Shown piece after piece: positions 8,639 through 21,597 of a DNA stretch of 51,355 nucleotides (within the stretch, counting starts at the first letter, position 1; every line of letters begins with the position of its first letter). Source of the DNA: a virus. The position numbers were made by a program, and so were the translations under genes. The stretch covers positions 1 to 51,355 of IMG/VR virus record IMGVR_UViG_3300024343_001092, one strand, 5' to 3'. Below the pieces are notes generated by a model that was given only the letters and a program-made list of their open reading frames with translations, was not told where the DNA came from and made no database searches.

Positions 8639-10459
8639 ATGTCGCAATTAAGGTCAAAACAAATTTCTGATTTCTTAGCTACCGTAAACTGGGGTACGGT
8701 AACTAGTGCTCAGATTCCAAATGCATCTGCTGTAAACACCCGATTTACTGCAGCTGAAGCATCTGTTGACTCTATTGAAACTGTGCTAGCTGGTGTTGCA
8801 ACTGGTTCTAGCTTAACAGACTTGCAAAATTCAGTTGATTCTCTTGAATTAACCACATCCGCTGCAGGTTCTTCAATAGACTCTTTAGAGACGTTAGCTG
8901 GAACGCTAGCAACAAAAACATCGATTGATACTAGAGCTACGGCAATAGAATCTACCGACACCGCTCAAAATTTATCTATTGATTCATTAGAAACTTTAGC
9001 TGGAGCAGCCGCACCTAGAACTTCAACCGATACTAGATTTGCTAATTTAACAAATGATGTAACTTTTCTAGGATCTTCTGTTGATTCATTAGAAACAGCA
9101 CTATCTGGCGAAATCACAACTAGAGGTACTGCTGATACTTCATTAACTACTAGAATTTCTGCTGAAGAAGTAGCTAGAGCTAGTGCTGTTAGTGCTGTTG
9201 GAGCTTCAGTTGATTCATTAGAAGCTGTAGTTACTGCAATCAACACTGTTGATTCTTCTATTAACTCTTCTGTTGATTCATTAGAAACTGCATTAGGTGC
9301 TGAAATTACAACTAGAGGATCTGCTGATACTTCATTAGAAGCTAAAGTAACTTCAATCGATACGAGAGTATCTTCTGTTGATACTAGAGCTACTGCAATT
9401 GAATCAGTAAACACCTTACAAGGTACTGCAATTACTGCTGTTGAATCAGTAAACACTGCTCAAAATCTTTCTATCGATTCATTAGAAACTTTAGCTGGAA
9501 CTTTAGCAACATCTTCTTCAGTTGATACGAGAGTATCTACTGTTGAATCAGTAAACGTCGTACAAGGTACTGCAATTACTGCTGCTGAATCAGTAAACAC
9601 TGCTCAAAATCTTTCTATCGATTCTATCGAGACTGTTTTAGCTGGTGTTGCAACTGGTTCAAGTTTAACAGCTTTACAAAACTCAGTTGACTCATTAGAA
9701 ACAGCCCTATCTGGAGAAATCACAACTAGAGGAACTGCTGAGACTTCGTTAACTACTAGAATTTCTGGTGAAGAAACTGCTAGAGGTACTGCTGATACTT
9801 CATTAACTACTAGAATTTCTGCTGAAGAAGTAGCTAGAGCTTCTGTTGATACAGTAATTAACTCTTCTGTTGATTCATTAGAAACTGCACTATCTGGAGA
9901 AATTACAACTAGAGGATCTGCTGATACTTCATTAGCAACTTCTATCACTACTGAGAAAAACAGAATTGATGCTATCTTAGCCGCTGCTAGTGCAAGTGCT
10001 GACACATTCGTTGAGATCGTTTCATTAATTAACGCAGTAGACACAACTAACGATACTGCTTTTGCTACTTTCGTTTTACGTGCTGACGCATCAGTTGATT
10101 CATTAGAAACTGCTCTATCTGGCGAAATTACAACTAGAGGAACTGCAGATACATCACTAGAAACTAGAGTATCAACAGTTGAAGCAACTATCGCTTCAAT
10201 CGATACTAACTATGTAGCTGACGCTGATCTAATCTCTGAAAACTACACAATGGCTGGATTTGTTACTACTACAATTGGAGCTCCATTCAGTTTAGTATTA
10301 GTAAATAGTCCAGTAAATACTGCAAGTGTTCAATTATTCGTAAATGGTGTTAGGATTCCTGCACCGACTGGAATATCTGGAACCACTGTAACATTTGCCG
10401 GACTTCCTTATGTAATTGATTCATCTGATTCACTAGTGATTAATTACGTTAAAGCGTAA
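8639..10459 (+). CDS. Long coiled-coil tail fibre protein
   Basis: This 606-residue protein is mostly repeats of SVDSLETALSGEITTRGTADTSL type, interleaved with TRISAEE and AIESVNT segments (about 40-530). Low hydrophobicity with regular Leu and Val spacing indicates a long trimeric shaft. The N-terminus (MSQLRSKQISDFL) resembles the attachment peptide of the collagen-like fibre at 11801 ([13 protein letters not shown]). The C-terminal 80 residues form a beta-rich tip (FVTTTIGAPFSLVLVNSP) resembling small phage fibre tips. It is followed by a strong terminator. A chaperone or receptor domain is not obvious. Confidence 0.8.
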   Translation: MSQLRSKQISDFLATVNWGTVTSAQIPNASAVNTRFTAAEASVDSIETVLAGVATGSSLTDLQNSVDSLELTTSAAGSSIDSLETLAGTLATKTSIDTRATAIESTDTAQNLSIDSLETLAGAAAPRTSTDTRFANLTNDVTFLGSSVDSLETALSGEITTRGTADTSLTTRISAEEVARASAVSAVGASVDSLEAVVTAINTVDSSINSSVDSLETALGAEITTRGSADTSLEAKVTSIDTRVSSVDTRATAIESVNTLQGTAITAVESVNTAQNLSIDSLETLAGTLATSSSVDTRVSTVESVNVVQGTAITAAESVNTAQNLSIDSIETVLAGVATGSSLTALQNSVDSLETALSGEITTRGTAETSLTTRISGEETARGTADTSLTTRISAEEVARASVDTVINSSVDSLETALSGEITTRGSADTSLATSITTEKNRIDAILAAASASADTFVEIVSLINAVDTTNDTAFATFVLRADASVDSLETALSGEITTRGTADTSLETRVSTVEATIASIDTNYVADADLISENYTMAGFVTTTIGAPFSLVLVNSPVNTASVQLFVNGVRIPAPTGISGTTVTFAGLPYVIDSSDSLVINYVKA

Positions 10460-10483
10460 CTAGAATTATAATAACTTTAAACT

Positions 10484-10511
10484 AAAGAGAGCCGAAAGGC
10501 TCTCTTTTTTT
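10484..10511 (+). terminator. Rho-independent terminator
   Basis: AGAGAGCC / GGCTCTCT around a GAAA tetraloop is followed by a run of seven T. It closes the first fibre transcription unit, and a candidate late promoter follows at once. Confidence 0.92.
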
Positions 10512-10515
10512 ATGA

Positions 10516-10523
10516 ATAAATAT
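10516..10523 (+). promoter_or_regulatory. Candidate late promoter (ATAAATAT)
   Basis: ATAAATAT lies directly after the terminator and 22 bases before the ATG at 10546. Terminator followed by promoter is good positional support. Confidence 0.5.
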
Positions 10524-10545
10524 AACTAAATAATAGTAAATAAGA

Positions 10546-11724
10546 ATGGTTATTGGAATCACTTTGGGACTTCAGTCTGAACATGAAAGTGTTTGGGTTA
10601 ATGGAATTAAATTAAATGCTATCTTCTTGGCGAAGTGCCTAAAAAAGATAGGTAAACATGAAGTTATCATACTTGATACGAGCGACAAAGTAAAGGACCT
10701 GACCAAAGTTAATTGGGATCCTATTGAATTTCCAGTTAAAAGATATTGGGATGTTTGGAAAGATGTAGATATTTTAATCACATTAGGAACCAGTTTTCCA
10801 AAAGAAAACATGGACCAGTTCAAGGCATCTGGAAAGAATAAAAGGGTTATCAAATACATGTGTGGAAACAACTATGTAATTGATATGGAGAGAGCTATTT
10901 TTACAGAGGGTAAAGATATGGTCGCAACTTGGGATTTAGGAGCCGACGAAGTATGGTATGTACCCCAACAAGGTTATCAAAATCATTATTACTATAAAAC
11001 TATTTTTAGGTGTAATGCTATTCCTGTTCCATTCGTGTGGGATCCAATGTTCCTAGACCTAGATTATAAAGTTAGACAAAATCTTAGTAAAAACTTACCA
11101 AATTATATACCTCGCCCAGCAGAAGAAAAAAGAATTTCAGTCTTTGAACCGAATTTAAACACGGTTAAATATTCAATGATTCCTATTATGATCGCTGAAG
11201 AATCATACCGAGCTGGTGCAAAATTTGACAATATACAAATTGCGAGTGGAGAGAAACTACTGAAGAACGGCTACTATAAAACCATGATTAAGCAATTAGA
11301 TATTGTAAGCGAAGCCAAACCACCAAAAATTAAATTCACACCTAGATACCCAGTCTGTCACTACCTAGCTGAAGCAACTGATATTGTAATATCACATCAA
11401 TGGGAAAATCCATTGAACTACGCGTATCTAGATGTTCTCTATTATAACTTCCCGTTAATCCATAATGCTGATATGATACAAGATGCTGGATATTATTATC
11501 CTGATTTTAATATCGAAGTTGGATCTAATTTACTAAATTGGGTTCTGCGTCACCATGATGAGAATTTAGAGGAATACAATAGAAAAAATCAAGAGATTAT
11601 TAAGCGATATACCGTTGAAAACGATAAACTTGTCGAGACGTATGATAAGCTAATTAAAAATCTATACAAGAAGAACAGAAAATTAGATTGGAAATACGAC
11701 TGGAAGACAAATATTTCTGAATAG
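10546..11724 (+). CDS. DUF2827-like glycosyltransferase (GT-B type)
   Basis: The 392-residue protein matches the plan of the DUF2827 glycosyltransferase-like family: a first strand IGITLG, then ESVWVNGIKLNAIFLAKCL, a Rossmann-like half with ILITLG and YMCGNNYV, and a C-terminal half with EATDIVISHQWENPLNYAYLD, YNFPLIHN and a late helical tail. GT-B enzymes transfer sugar from an activated donor. It lies alone between two terminators directly before the collagen-like fibre. Decoration of that fibre is the simplest guess; donor and acceptor are unknown. Confidence 0.75.
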   Translation: MVIGITLGLQSEHESVWVNGIKLNAIFLAKCLKKIGKHEVIILDTSDKVKDLTKVNWDPIEFPVKRYWDVWKDVDILITLGTSFPKENMDQFKASGKNKRVIKYMCGNNYVIDMERAIFTEGKDMVATWDLGADEVWYVPQQGYQNHYYYKTIFRCNAIPVPFVWDPMFLDLDYKVRQNLSKNLPNYIPRPAEEKRISVFEPNLNTVKYSMIPIMIAEESYRAGAKFDNIQIASGEKLLKNGYYKTMIKQLDIVSEAKPPKIKFTPRYPVCHYLAEATDIVISHQWENPLNYAYLDVLYYNFPLIHNADMIQDAGYYYPDFNIEVGSNLLNWVLRHHDENLEEYNRKNQEIIKRYTVENDKLVETYDKLIKNLYKKNRKLDWKYDWKTNISE

Positions 11725-11743
11725 GACTTAGATTCCTATTTTT
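11720..11743 (+). terminator. Terminator overlapping the stop codon
   Basis: AATAGGA / TCCTATT with loop CTTAGAT is followed by TTT. The 5' arm includes the TAG stop of the glycosyltransferase gene. Confidence 0.65.
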
Positions 11744-11748
11744 AACTT

Positions 11749-11757
11749 AATATATAG
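11749..11757 (+). promoter_or_regulatory. Candidate late promoter (AATATATAG)
   Basis: AATATATAG follows the terminator and lies about 43 bases before the GTG start of the collagen-like fibre. The same nine bases occur at 17728, also right after a terminator. Confidence 0.45.
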
Positions 11758-11800
11758 AATAGATTCAACAATCTTATAAACTTAATCATATTTATAAAAC

Positions 11801-15769
<3,969 letters not shown>

Positions 15770-15770
15770 T

Positions 15771-16538
15771 ATGCAAGCAAGAATTGACTATTTAACTCAA
15801 TATAATGTTGCTCCCTTAGACAAGGTCAAGCAATCAAAATGTTATATCATTGATCCAAATTTAAATATTCTGCTTACACCACAGAATTATTACACGTGGA
15901 CTATGAATCCTTTCGATACTCCAGTACTTCAAGATACTGTAACTAGATTTGCTGATAATATTATTGGTAAAAAGGTATTAGTAATTGGACACAGTATTGG
16001 TATACTAAATTCTTTAATTAGAAATTTAGCACCAGCCGAGCATTGGATTATTGAATCTAGTGCGGATCAGAGAGGTCGAATGACTACTGCTGGATTTATT
16101 ACCGAAGGAACAACACATGTTATTGAAGATCGTTGGGAAGATTCAACCAGAGTTGAAGGCTTCCCTACTAATTTTGATTTTATATACTATAATGTCGGAT
16201 ATGATGCATTTCCAGAAGATTACAATGGTATTCTTGGTTTTGCTAATAACGTTAGTAAGTTTCTTAATACAGACGGAGTTTTTACTTGGTGGGGTTGTCA
16301 TAATTCTAAAGTTCAAATGAATATTATTGTTAATGAGGCTGATGAGGTTCCATGTTCAGTTGCGCGTGTATTATATGAAGATTATGGATTTACATATCAG
16401 ACTGACATAATCGATATCGATCCACAGGTAATTCCTGAAACTTATGATGCTCCACCAACTATAATATTTAATAAAGACAAATATTTAAATGGTTTTAAAT
16501 ATCAGCAAGCATGGATAAAAAATACTATTAACACGTAA
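15771..16538 (+). CDS. Methyltransferase-like Rossmann protein
   Basis: The 255-residue protein has a strand-turn-helix (KKVLVIGHSIGILNSLI, about residues 68-84) like motif I of SAM-dependent methyltransferases. An acidic strand end (HWIIESS) follows where the adenosine-binding acidic residue is expected, then FDFIYYNVGYDAF in the motif IV region and GVFTWWGCHN. The glycine motif is not perfect, so a non-methyltransferase Rossmann enzyme is possible. It starts two bases after the collagen-like fibre and is coupled by TAATG to the Hint-domain adhesin, so a fibre-related substrate is plausible. Confidence 0.5.
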   Translation: MQARIDYLTQYNVAPLDKVKQSKCYIIDPNLNILLTPQNYYTWTMNPFDTPVLQDTVTRFADNIIGKKVLVIGHSIGILNSLIRNLAPAEHWIIESSADQRGRMTTAGFITEGTTHVIEDRWEDSTRVEGFPTNFDFIYYNVGYDAFPEDYNGILGFANNVSKFLNTDGVFTWWGCHNSKVQMNIIVNEADEVPCSVARVLYEDYGFTYQTDIIDIDPQVIPETYDAPPTIIFNKDKYLNGFKYQQAWIKNTINT

Positions 16539-17653
16539 TGGGTAAATTAGTTTCAGTTGGAGGATATGCGCTTTCTACACTAAGATCGATTATAGAATGC
16601 GGAAATGGTGGATTTACAACAGCTTCTAGCATAAGAGGCAAGTTTGCTGGATACGCAGGTACCGGAAACATGGCATTCGCAACAAATAGTTGGATTAATA
16701 CCAGATGTTGGACGCTTGCTGTTGATGCTGGTGCTGGACAGGTTGCTGTAACTGCGCCTTGGTCAAGTGGATATACTGCAGGTTCTATTTATCCGCCACA
16801 GAACTTTGCGGTTACATCTAATAGTGATGTGTGGGTAACTTTAAATGCAATCGCCAATGCGAATTATGGATTTGCGTATTGGATGAGAACTGATCCATAC
16901 GAAATTTGGGCATACAACGCAAATGTTAGTTATTATGTACCAACTCCAGGTTGGGAAGATACTTACTATTTAGGAGCAGTGTTCAATTACGAGCCTCCTC
17001 CGCCACCGCCGGAGGAATGCTACGACTTTTATTTAGATGGATATGAGTACTGGTCCGGTACTAACTGTCAAGGAGGTAATGTGAGCGGCTACTCATACGG
17101 CGAGTATAGGTGTTTACAGTCATTGTTCTACGGTGGGACTCAAACTGGTGCAAGTTGTCAACAAGGATGTCCGGTTAAAGGAACTAGTATTGAAATGGCC
17201 GACGGAACCTTTAAGTTAATTGAAAAAATCAGAATTGGAGACCTTTTAAAAGGCATGAAAATCAGCGATGCGCCCGAAGACGATACAATTGTTGGATGGT
17301 CAACTGATACTTTAAACCTGGTAGAAACTGAAGTTAAAGTAGTTGGTATCCGTCCTCTTAGATCTCAAAGAATTCATAACTTTAATAACGGTTTAATTGA
17401 AACTTCTGAATCGCATGCTCATTTTATTAAAAGAGGAAATGATTGGTTTTTTGAACAATCAAAGAATATTCAAGTTGGAGATTTCCTAGTTGACAAGGAT
17501 GGAAGCAGTATTGAAATAACTTCAATTGATGTTTTACAAGGAGAAGACGCAAAGATTGTATATTCAATGGACGTTGAAAATACCGATACTTATATTGCGA
17601 ATGGTTTAATTACGCATAATCCTGCTGAAAAATTACCTGGATTCGAATCTTAA
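16538..17653 (+). CDS. Adhesin-like protein with C-terminal Hint (intein-like) domain
   Basis: Residues 1-150 of this 371-residue protein are a beta-rich, aromatic domain like tail adhesins. A PPPPPP linker (153-158) and a cysteine-rich section follow. Residues 211-361 form a Hint domain: Cys211 opens block A (CPVKGTSIEMADG), IRIGD follows, block B is ETSESHAHF with His293, then IQVGDFLV, and block F/G is VYSMDVENTDTYIANG ending LITHN (His360-Asn361). The next residue is Pro, not Cys, Ser or Thr, and only ten residues remain. Normal intein splicing is thus unlikely; it resembles bacterial intein-like (BIL) domains that cleave or form adducts at the N-terminal Cys. It starts by TAATG overlap and ends before two terminators. 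Confidence 0.85.
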   Translation: MGKLVSVGGYALSTLRSIIECGNGGFTTASSIRGKFAGYAGTGNMAFATNSWINTRCWTLAVDAGAGQVAVTAPWSSGYTAGSIYPPQNFAVTSNSDVWVTLNAIANANYGFAYWMRTDPYEIWAYNANVSYYVPTPGWEDTYYLGAVFNYEPPPPPPEECYDFYLDGYEYWSGTNCQGGNVSGYSYGEYRCLQSLFYGGTQTGASCQQGCPVKGTSIEMADGTFKLIEKIRIGDLLKGMKISDAPEDDTIVGWSTDTLNLVETEVKVVGIRPLRSQRIHNFNNGLIETSESHAHFIKRGNDWFFEQSKNIQVGDFLVDKDGSSIEITSIDVLQGEDAKIVYSMDVENTDTYIANGLITHNPAEKLPGFES

Positions 17654-17661
17654 TAAACAGT

Positions 17662-17702
17662 ACCCGAGTAGCATACCATTAGAACTGCTCTCGGGTCGTT
17701 TT
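17662..17702 (+). terminator. Terminator hairpin 1
   Basis: ACCCGAG (17662-17668) pairs with CTCGGGT (17690-17696), with an inner AGCA/TGCT extension and CGTTTT after it. It lies just after the Hint-domain gene. Confidence 0.7.
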
Positions 17703-17703
17703 C

Positions 17704-17724
17704 AACCGGTACTTGCCGGTTTTT
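17704..17724 (+). terminator. Terminator hairpin 2
   Basis: AACCGG / CCGGTT with loop TACTTG, followed by TTT. It stands directly after hairpin 1, making a double terminator. Confidence 0.8.
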
Positions 17725-17727
17725 CTT

Positions 17728-17736
17728 AATATATAG
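17728..17736 (+). promoter_or_regulatory. Candidate late promoter (AATATATAG)
   Basis: AATATATAG directly follows the double terminator and lies 24 bases before the ATG at 17761. It is identical to the box at 11749. Confidence 0.5.
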
Positions 17737-17760
17737 AATGTAGTATAATAATATAAGATT

Positions 17761-18786
17761 ATGAAATTCTGTATCGCAACCCTTTCACATGACGCTCAGT
17801 ATCGAGCAGAGTATCTAGAAAGAACAATCTCTTCTTTCACAGACGCTAATCCTGATTTTGAAGGAGATTGGTACATATTCTTGAATTCATATAATGATGA
17901 ATTGTTAGAAGTGACTGAAAGATTATTTAATCAGTACTCTAATATCACGTGGCACCTAGAACTTTCTGAAAAGAATTTAGGAGTCGGCGCTGGAATTAAT
18001 CGACTTAATGAACTGGTCGAGAATTATGAATACGTTTTATTCTTAGAAGGAGATTGGACTTGTTTACCTCAGAAAATCAGCGGACTCTCACCAAACTGGA
18101 TAGATGAACTTGTTGAATGTATGGAAGATTCTGATTTAGACCAAATGGTTCTTCGTAGATACTTAAATGATACTGATGATCGTCAATTTGGGTATTCATA
18201 TTGGCTTAAAGAAGATATTCTACTAGAAGAGAAAAACTACAAATCAATTAACTATTGGATCCTATCAAAAAAGGAATATACTAACAATCCTGTTATTCGT
18301 CGAAACAAAAGATTTTACGAAACTGGAATCCTTCCACTCTCTGAATTCTTTGATGATAATGGAGATGCTGTTGAAATAAAGGGGAATCCTAATTGGGGTC
18401 GAGCTGAAATTGAAAAAGAGGCTGAAGGATTTCAACTCAAATCAGCGTTTATGAAATGGGGTACCTTTGTCCATGACGAACATTGGCCATTTAAACTAGA
18501 CTGGGATTCATATTACGATACTCTAAAACCATGCGGATTTAAAGGTTCAGAATTTGAATGTAAGTATGGTTACATTAAACTTGAACAATACTTCTGTGGA
18601 TGCTGTCCTAAAAATTGGAAGTTTACCGATCTCGAGAAACACAATCAATATTACGAGCAGGTAATTGTTGAACTTGTCGACAAGGGAGCATCAAAGGAAG
18701 AGATAATTAAAGGAATGATGGATATTGCCGATGGGCTCACAGTAAATCCCGATACATATATAAACTTCGATAAAAAGAGAAGATAA
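17761..18786 (+). CDS. GT-A type glycosyltransferase-like protein
   Basis: The 341-residue protein begins with a nucleotide-binding-like strand and loop (KFCIATLSHDAQYRAEYLER), then NLGVGAGINRLNEL and YVLFLEGDWT, where EGDW (96-99) sits in the place of the DxD metal motif. It resembles family 2 glycosyltransferases but departs from the classical DxD. The C-terminal part has a Cys cluster (YFCGCCPKNW). It is the first gene of a unit containing two more glycosyltransferases and two 2OG-oxygenase-like proteins. Confidence 0.65.
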   Translation: MKFCIATLSHDAQYRAEYLERTISSFTDANPDFEGDWYIFLNSYNDELLEVTERLFNQYSNITWHLELSEKNLGVGAGINRLNELVENYEYVLFLEGDWTCLPQKISGLSPNWIDELVECMEDSDLDQMVLRRYLNDTDDRQFGYSYWLKEDILLEEKNYKSINYWILSKKEYTNNPVIRRNKRFYETGILPLSEFFDDNGDAVEIKGNPNWGRAEIEKEAEGFQLKSAFMKWGTFVHDEHWPFKLDWDSYYDTLKPCGFKGSEFECKYGYIKLEQYFCGCCPKNWKFTDLEKHNQYYEQVIVELVDKGASKEEIIKGMMDIADGLTVNPDTYINFDKKRR

Positions 18787-18824
18787 ACTTAATCAATTAA
18801 TACGATATAATAACAAACACACTT

Positions 18825-19748
18825 ATGATTTACAACCATTTCACGAAAGACCAGAATGTTTTCTGGCACTTTGATTCAATTACAAAAGTATCAGATAATA
18901 ATTACAATGTAACAGGTTGGATAGCTGTCAAGGATGGTGATCTCTTTAAACCTGTTAGTTCATTGATAGTCAATGATATAGAAATACCATTAGAAGTTAT
19001 TAGTCGACCAGATGTTACCGAAATTTATCCTGGTAAAGATGATCAGGTTGGAGTTTCTTTTAATATTCCAAAAGGTGCAAATATCCAAGTTAACTTTGGA
19101 GAACTTACCTATAATCCAGGAAGCATTGACAATTTTATTGCTTATTACTCTGGATTCTGTAATGAAGACAAAGGATTAATCGTAGTTGATGACTTCTACG
19201 CGGATCCTGATTTTGTCAGAGATTTCGCAATGAGAAATCTAGAATACAACCCTTCTGATTATCATAAAGGTAAAAGAAGTAAAACACGTTTCGTTTTAGA
19301 TGGTACTAAAGAGAAATTAGAAAAGATAATTGGTCGTGAAATTACAAACTGGAATTATGAAAGTTATGCAAACGGAGTATTCCAATATTGCGTAGCAAAT
19401 GATCCATTAGTATTTCACGTTGATAGTCAAATGTATGCTGGAATGGTATTCTTAACTAAAGACGCTCCATTCGAAACAGGTACTTCGTTCTATTCTAGTA
19501 AAAATACTGGTCGAAAAAGATTCGATAATTTCGAAGACCAAGAAGCATACGAAACTACATTTAGAGGCAAGAATGCTGCAATGAATTTCTATGACTCGAC
19601 ACAATTTGAAAAAATTGATGAAGTTGGAAACGTATACAATCGTTTAGTTCTATTCGATGCTAAACAAATTCATGCTCCTAGTAAATATTTTGGAGATGCA
19701 ATTGAAAATGCTAGATTCTTTCACATGTTTTTCTTTGACGTAATATAA
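18825..19748 (+). CDS. DUF6445-like 2-oxoglutarate/Fe(II) oxygenase fold protein
   Basis: Residues 1-110 of this 307-residue protein are a small beta domain. Residues about 117-307 follow the DUF6445 pattern: GLIVVDDFYADPDFVRDFAM, then FHVDSQMYAGMVFL and FDAKQIHAPSKYFG. His198, Asp200 and His283 form a candidate HxD...H iron site within a double-stranded beta-helix. The substrate is unknown. It sits between two glycosyltransferases and is one of two oxygenase-like genes in this unit; see 22260. Confidence 0.7.
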   Translation: MIYNHFTKDQNVFWHFDSITKVSDNNYNVTGWIAVKDGDLFKPVSSLIVNDIEIPLEVISRPDVTEIYPGKDDQVGVSFNIPKGANIQVNFGELTYNPGSIDNFIAYYSGFCNEDKGLIVVDDFYADPDFVRDFAMRNLEYNPSDYHKGKRSKTRFVLDGTKEKLEKIIGREITNWNYESYANGVFQYCVANDPLVFHVDSQMYAGMVFLTKDAPFETGTSFYSSKNTGRKRFDNFEDQEAYETTFRGKNAAMNFYDSTQFEKIDEVGNVYNRLVLFDAKQIHAPSKYFGDAIENARFFHMFFFDVI

Positions 19749-19752
19749 TAAT

Positions 19753-21597
19753 ATGATAGACAATTCCCGAAAGCTACACGTAATTACAAGATGTAGCAGA
19801 TTAAATAACATCCTTGCCGTTGGAGAATCTCTTCCGGCTAAAGATGGTAAATTACAAGTTGAATGGCATGTAATTTTTGATTCGACTAGATTAAAGGATA
19901 TCGATGCTGAAATTCTTGGTAAATTACAACAATTTGGAGCCAAGATTTATTTTGAATTCTCTCAAGGCGGAGATTACCTATATCCTCAAATGAATAAAGT
20001 TATCATTGATAACATATCAGATGGTTGGATCTATTCGCTAGACGATGACAATATTCTACATGAAAAGTTATTCGATAATTTTGAAGCTCTTGTGGGATTT
20101 GCCGAAGCAGAAAAATCGATTGGAATAGTTTTTAATCAACAAGTAGACGGTAAAGATTTTACTGGATGCGATGTTAGATATGCTAAACCTGAGAATATGA
20201 AAGTTAGGTCAATTGACTTGGCCCAGTTTATTCTTAATCGATCAGTTTTTAATGACTTTGATTTTAAAGGTGGTTATGATGCTGATGGTAAATTTATTGA
20301 AGTTGTTTATCAAAAGAACCCAGACGGATTCTTATTCATAGACAAGATTTTAGCTTATTACAACGCGCTACAAAAACCTTCAAAGGCTAAATTCCCAAAA
20401 ATACTCTATATTGGCAAGGATCGTCCAGATTTAAAAACAAATAACTTTGTAAATTGGGAATCTAAAGAACTTGAAGTCGAATATATCGAAGACGATTCTA
20501 ATATTTATGCTGATATCGCAAGGGTAAAACCAATTGCAATTGTTAGTACCTATGAAGATCCATCTCAACTACAAAATTTATGGAATGCACCTGGTGAATT
20601 TCGTAAAATATGGATTAATTTAATTGAAGGAGACGTAGATGCTGGCGAAAAGGGTTATCATTGCGCAATGAGTGCTATGTTAGTAAACGATGTTAGTAAA
20701 CTCATTTCTTATTTTACTCCAATTTACAATACTGGAGAGAAACTATGGATGACTTACGAATCTCTTACTAGACAAACATATACCGATTGGGAATGGGTTC
20801 TTGTAAACGATTCGACTGACGGAGGAGCAACTATAAAGATTGCACAAGAAATTGCAAAAAGAGATCCTCGTGTTAAACTATTTGATTTTACACCGAAAAG
20901 TGGTGGTATAATTGGAGAAGTTAAATGGAGAGCAGCTACCATGTGTAGAGGTTATATTCTAGCCGAGTTAGACCATGATGATTATTTGGTGCCGACTTGT
21001 ACTGAAGATTTATTTAATGCTTCTCAAAAACACGAAGATGTAGGATTCTTTTATACTGACTCTGCTGAAATTGATCAAAACTGGAATTCACTAAAATATG
21101 GAGAAGGATTTGCATTTAGTTATGGACATTACGTTACAGAAAATGTAATGGGTAAAGATTTCGAAGTTGCAGTATCTTCTAACATTAATCCTAAAACGAT
21201 TAGACATATTGTTGGAGTTCCAAATCACGTTCGAGCATGGAGAAGAGAAACCTATTTCGAAATAGGCGGACACTGTAGAGACCTTGCAATCGCAGATGAT
21301 TATGAATTAATCGTTAGAACATTCTTGAAAACCAAGATGATGAGAATACCTCGATTAGGCTACCTTCAATTTATATATGATAATGGTAACACGACTAATT
21401 CTCATAACTTAGCAAGAGCAGATATTCAACGCCGAGTTAAAACAATCATGTGGCACTATAACGAGCAAATTAAATCTAGATTCGAAGAATTAGGACAGAA
21501 AGATTGGGCATACGAAGAGAATCCAAATGATCCGATTGGAACTCCTAGTAAATTTGGAGAAGACGAAGGATATGTAAACGAAATCTATCAATTATGA
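19753..21597 (+). CDS. Two-domain glycosyltransferase (two GT-A modules)
   Basis: This 614-residue protein carries two sugar-nucleotide modules. The N-terminal one (about 1-230) has HVITRCSRLNNI and SLDDDNI as the DxD motif. The C-terminal one (about 310-600) is a family 2 enzyme with SLTRQTYTDWEWVLVNDST, LDHDDYL as DxD and ADDYELIVR. A linker resembling a Rossmann half (about 215-300) lies between. Two active centres imply a polymerase or the sequential addition of two sugars. It overlaps the next glycosyltransferase by four bases (ATGA). Confidence 0.85.
   Translation: MIDNSRKLHVITRCSRLNNILAVGESLPAKDGKLQVEWHVIFDSTRLKDIDAEILGKLQQFGAKIYFEFSQGGDYLYPQMNKVIIDNISDGWIYSLDDDNILHEKLFDNFEALVGFAEAEKSIGIVFNQQVDGKDFTGCDVRYAKPENMKVRSIDLAQFILNRSVFNDFDFKGGYDADGKFIEVVYQKNPDGFLFIDKILAYYNALQKPSKAKFPKILYIGKDRPDLKTNNFVNWESKELEVEYIEDDSNIYADIARVKPIAIVSTYEDPSQLQNLWNAPGEFRKIWINLIEGDVDAGEKGYHCAMSAMLVNDVSKLISYFTPIYNTGEKLWMTYESLTRQTYTDWEWVLVNDSTDGGATIKIAQEIAKRDPRVKLFDFTPKSGGIIGEVKWRAATMCRGYILAELDHDDYLVPTCTEDLFNASQKHEDVGFFYTDSAEIDQNWNSLKYGEGFAFSYGHYVTENVMGKDFEVAVSSNINPKTIRHIVGVPNHVRAWRRETYFEIGGHCRDLAIADDYELIVRTFLKTKMMRIPRLGYLQFIYDNGNTTNSHNLARADIQRRVKTIMWHYNEQIKSRFEELGQKDWAYEENPNDPIGTPSKFGEDEGYVNEIYQL

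Noticed and set aside
8710-10044. Long minus-strand frames across the SxDSLET fibre
   Set aside because: They are the antisense of repeated Ser/Asp/Leu/Glu codons and give Val/Ser-rich repeats without domain structure.
17168-17620. Splicing intein in the adhesin gene
   Set aside because: The residue after the terminal His-Asn is Pro and only ten residues follow, so canonical protein splicing is unlikely; a cleaving Hint/BIL domain fits better.
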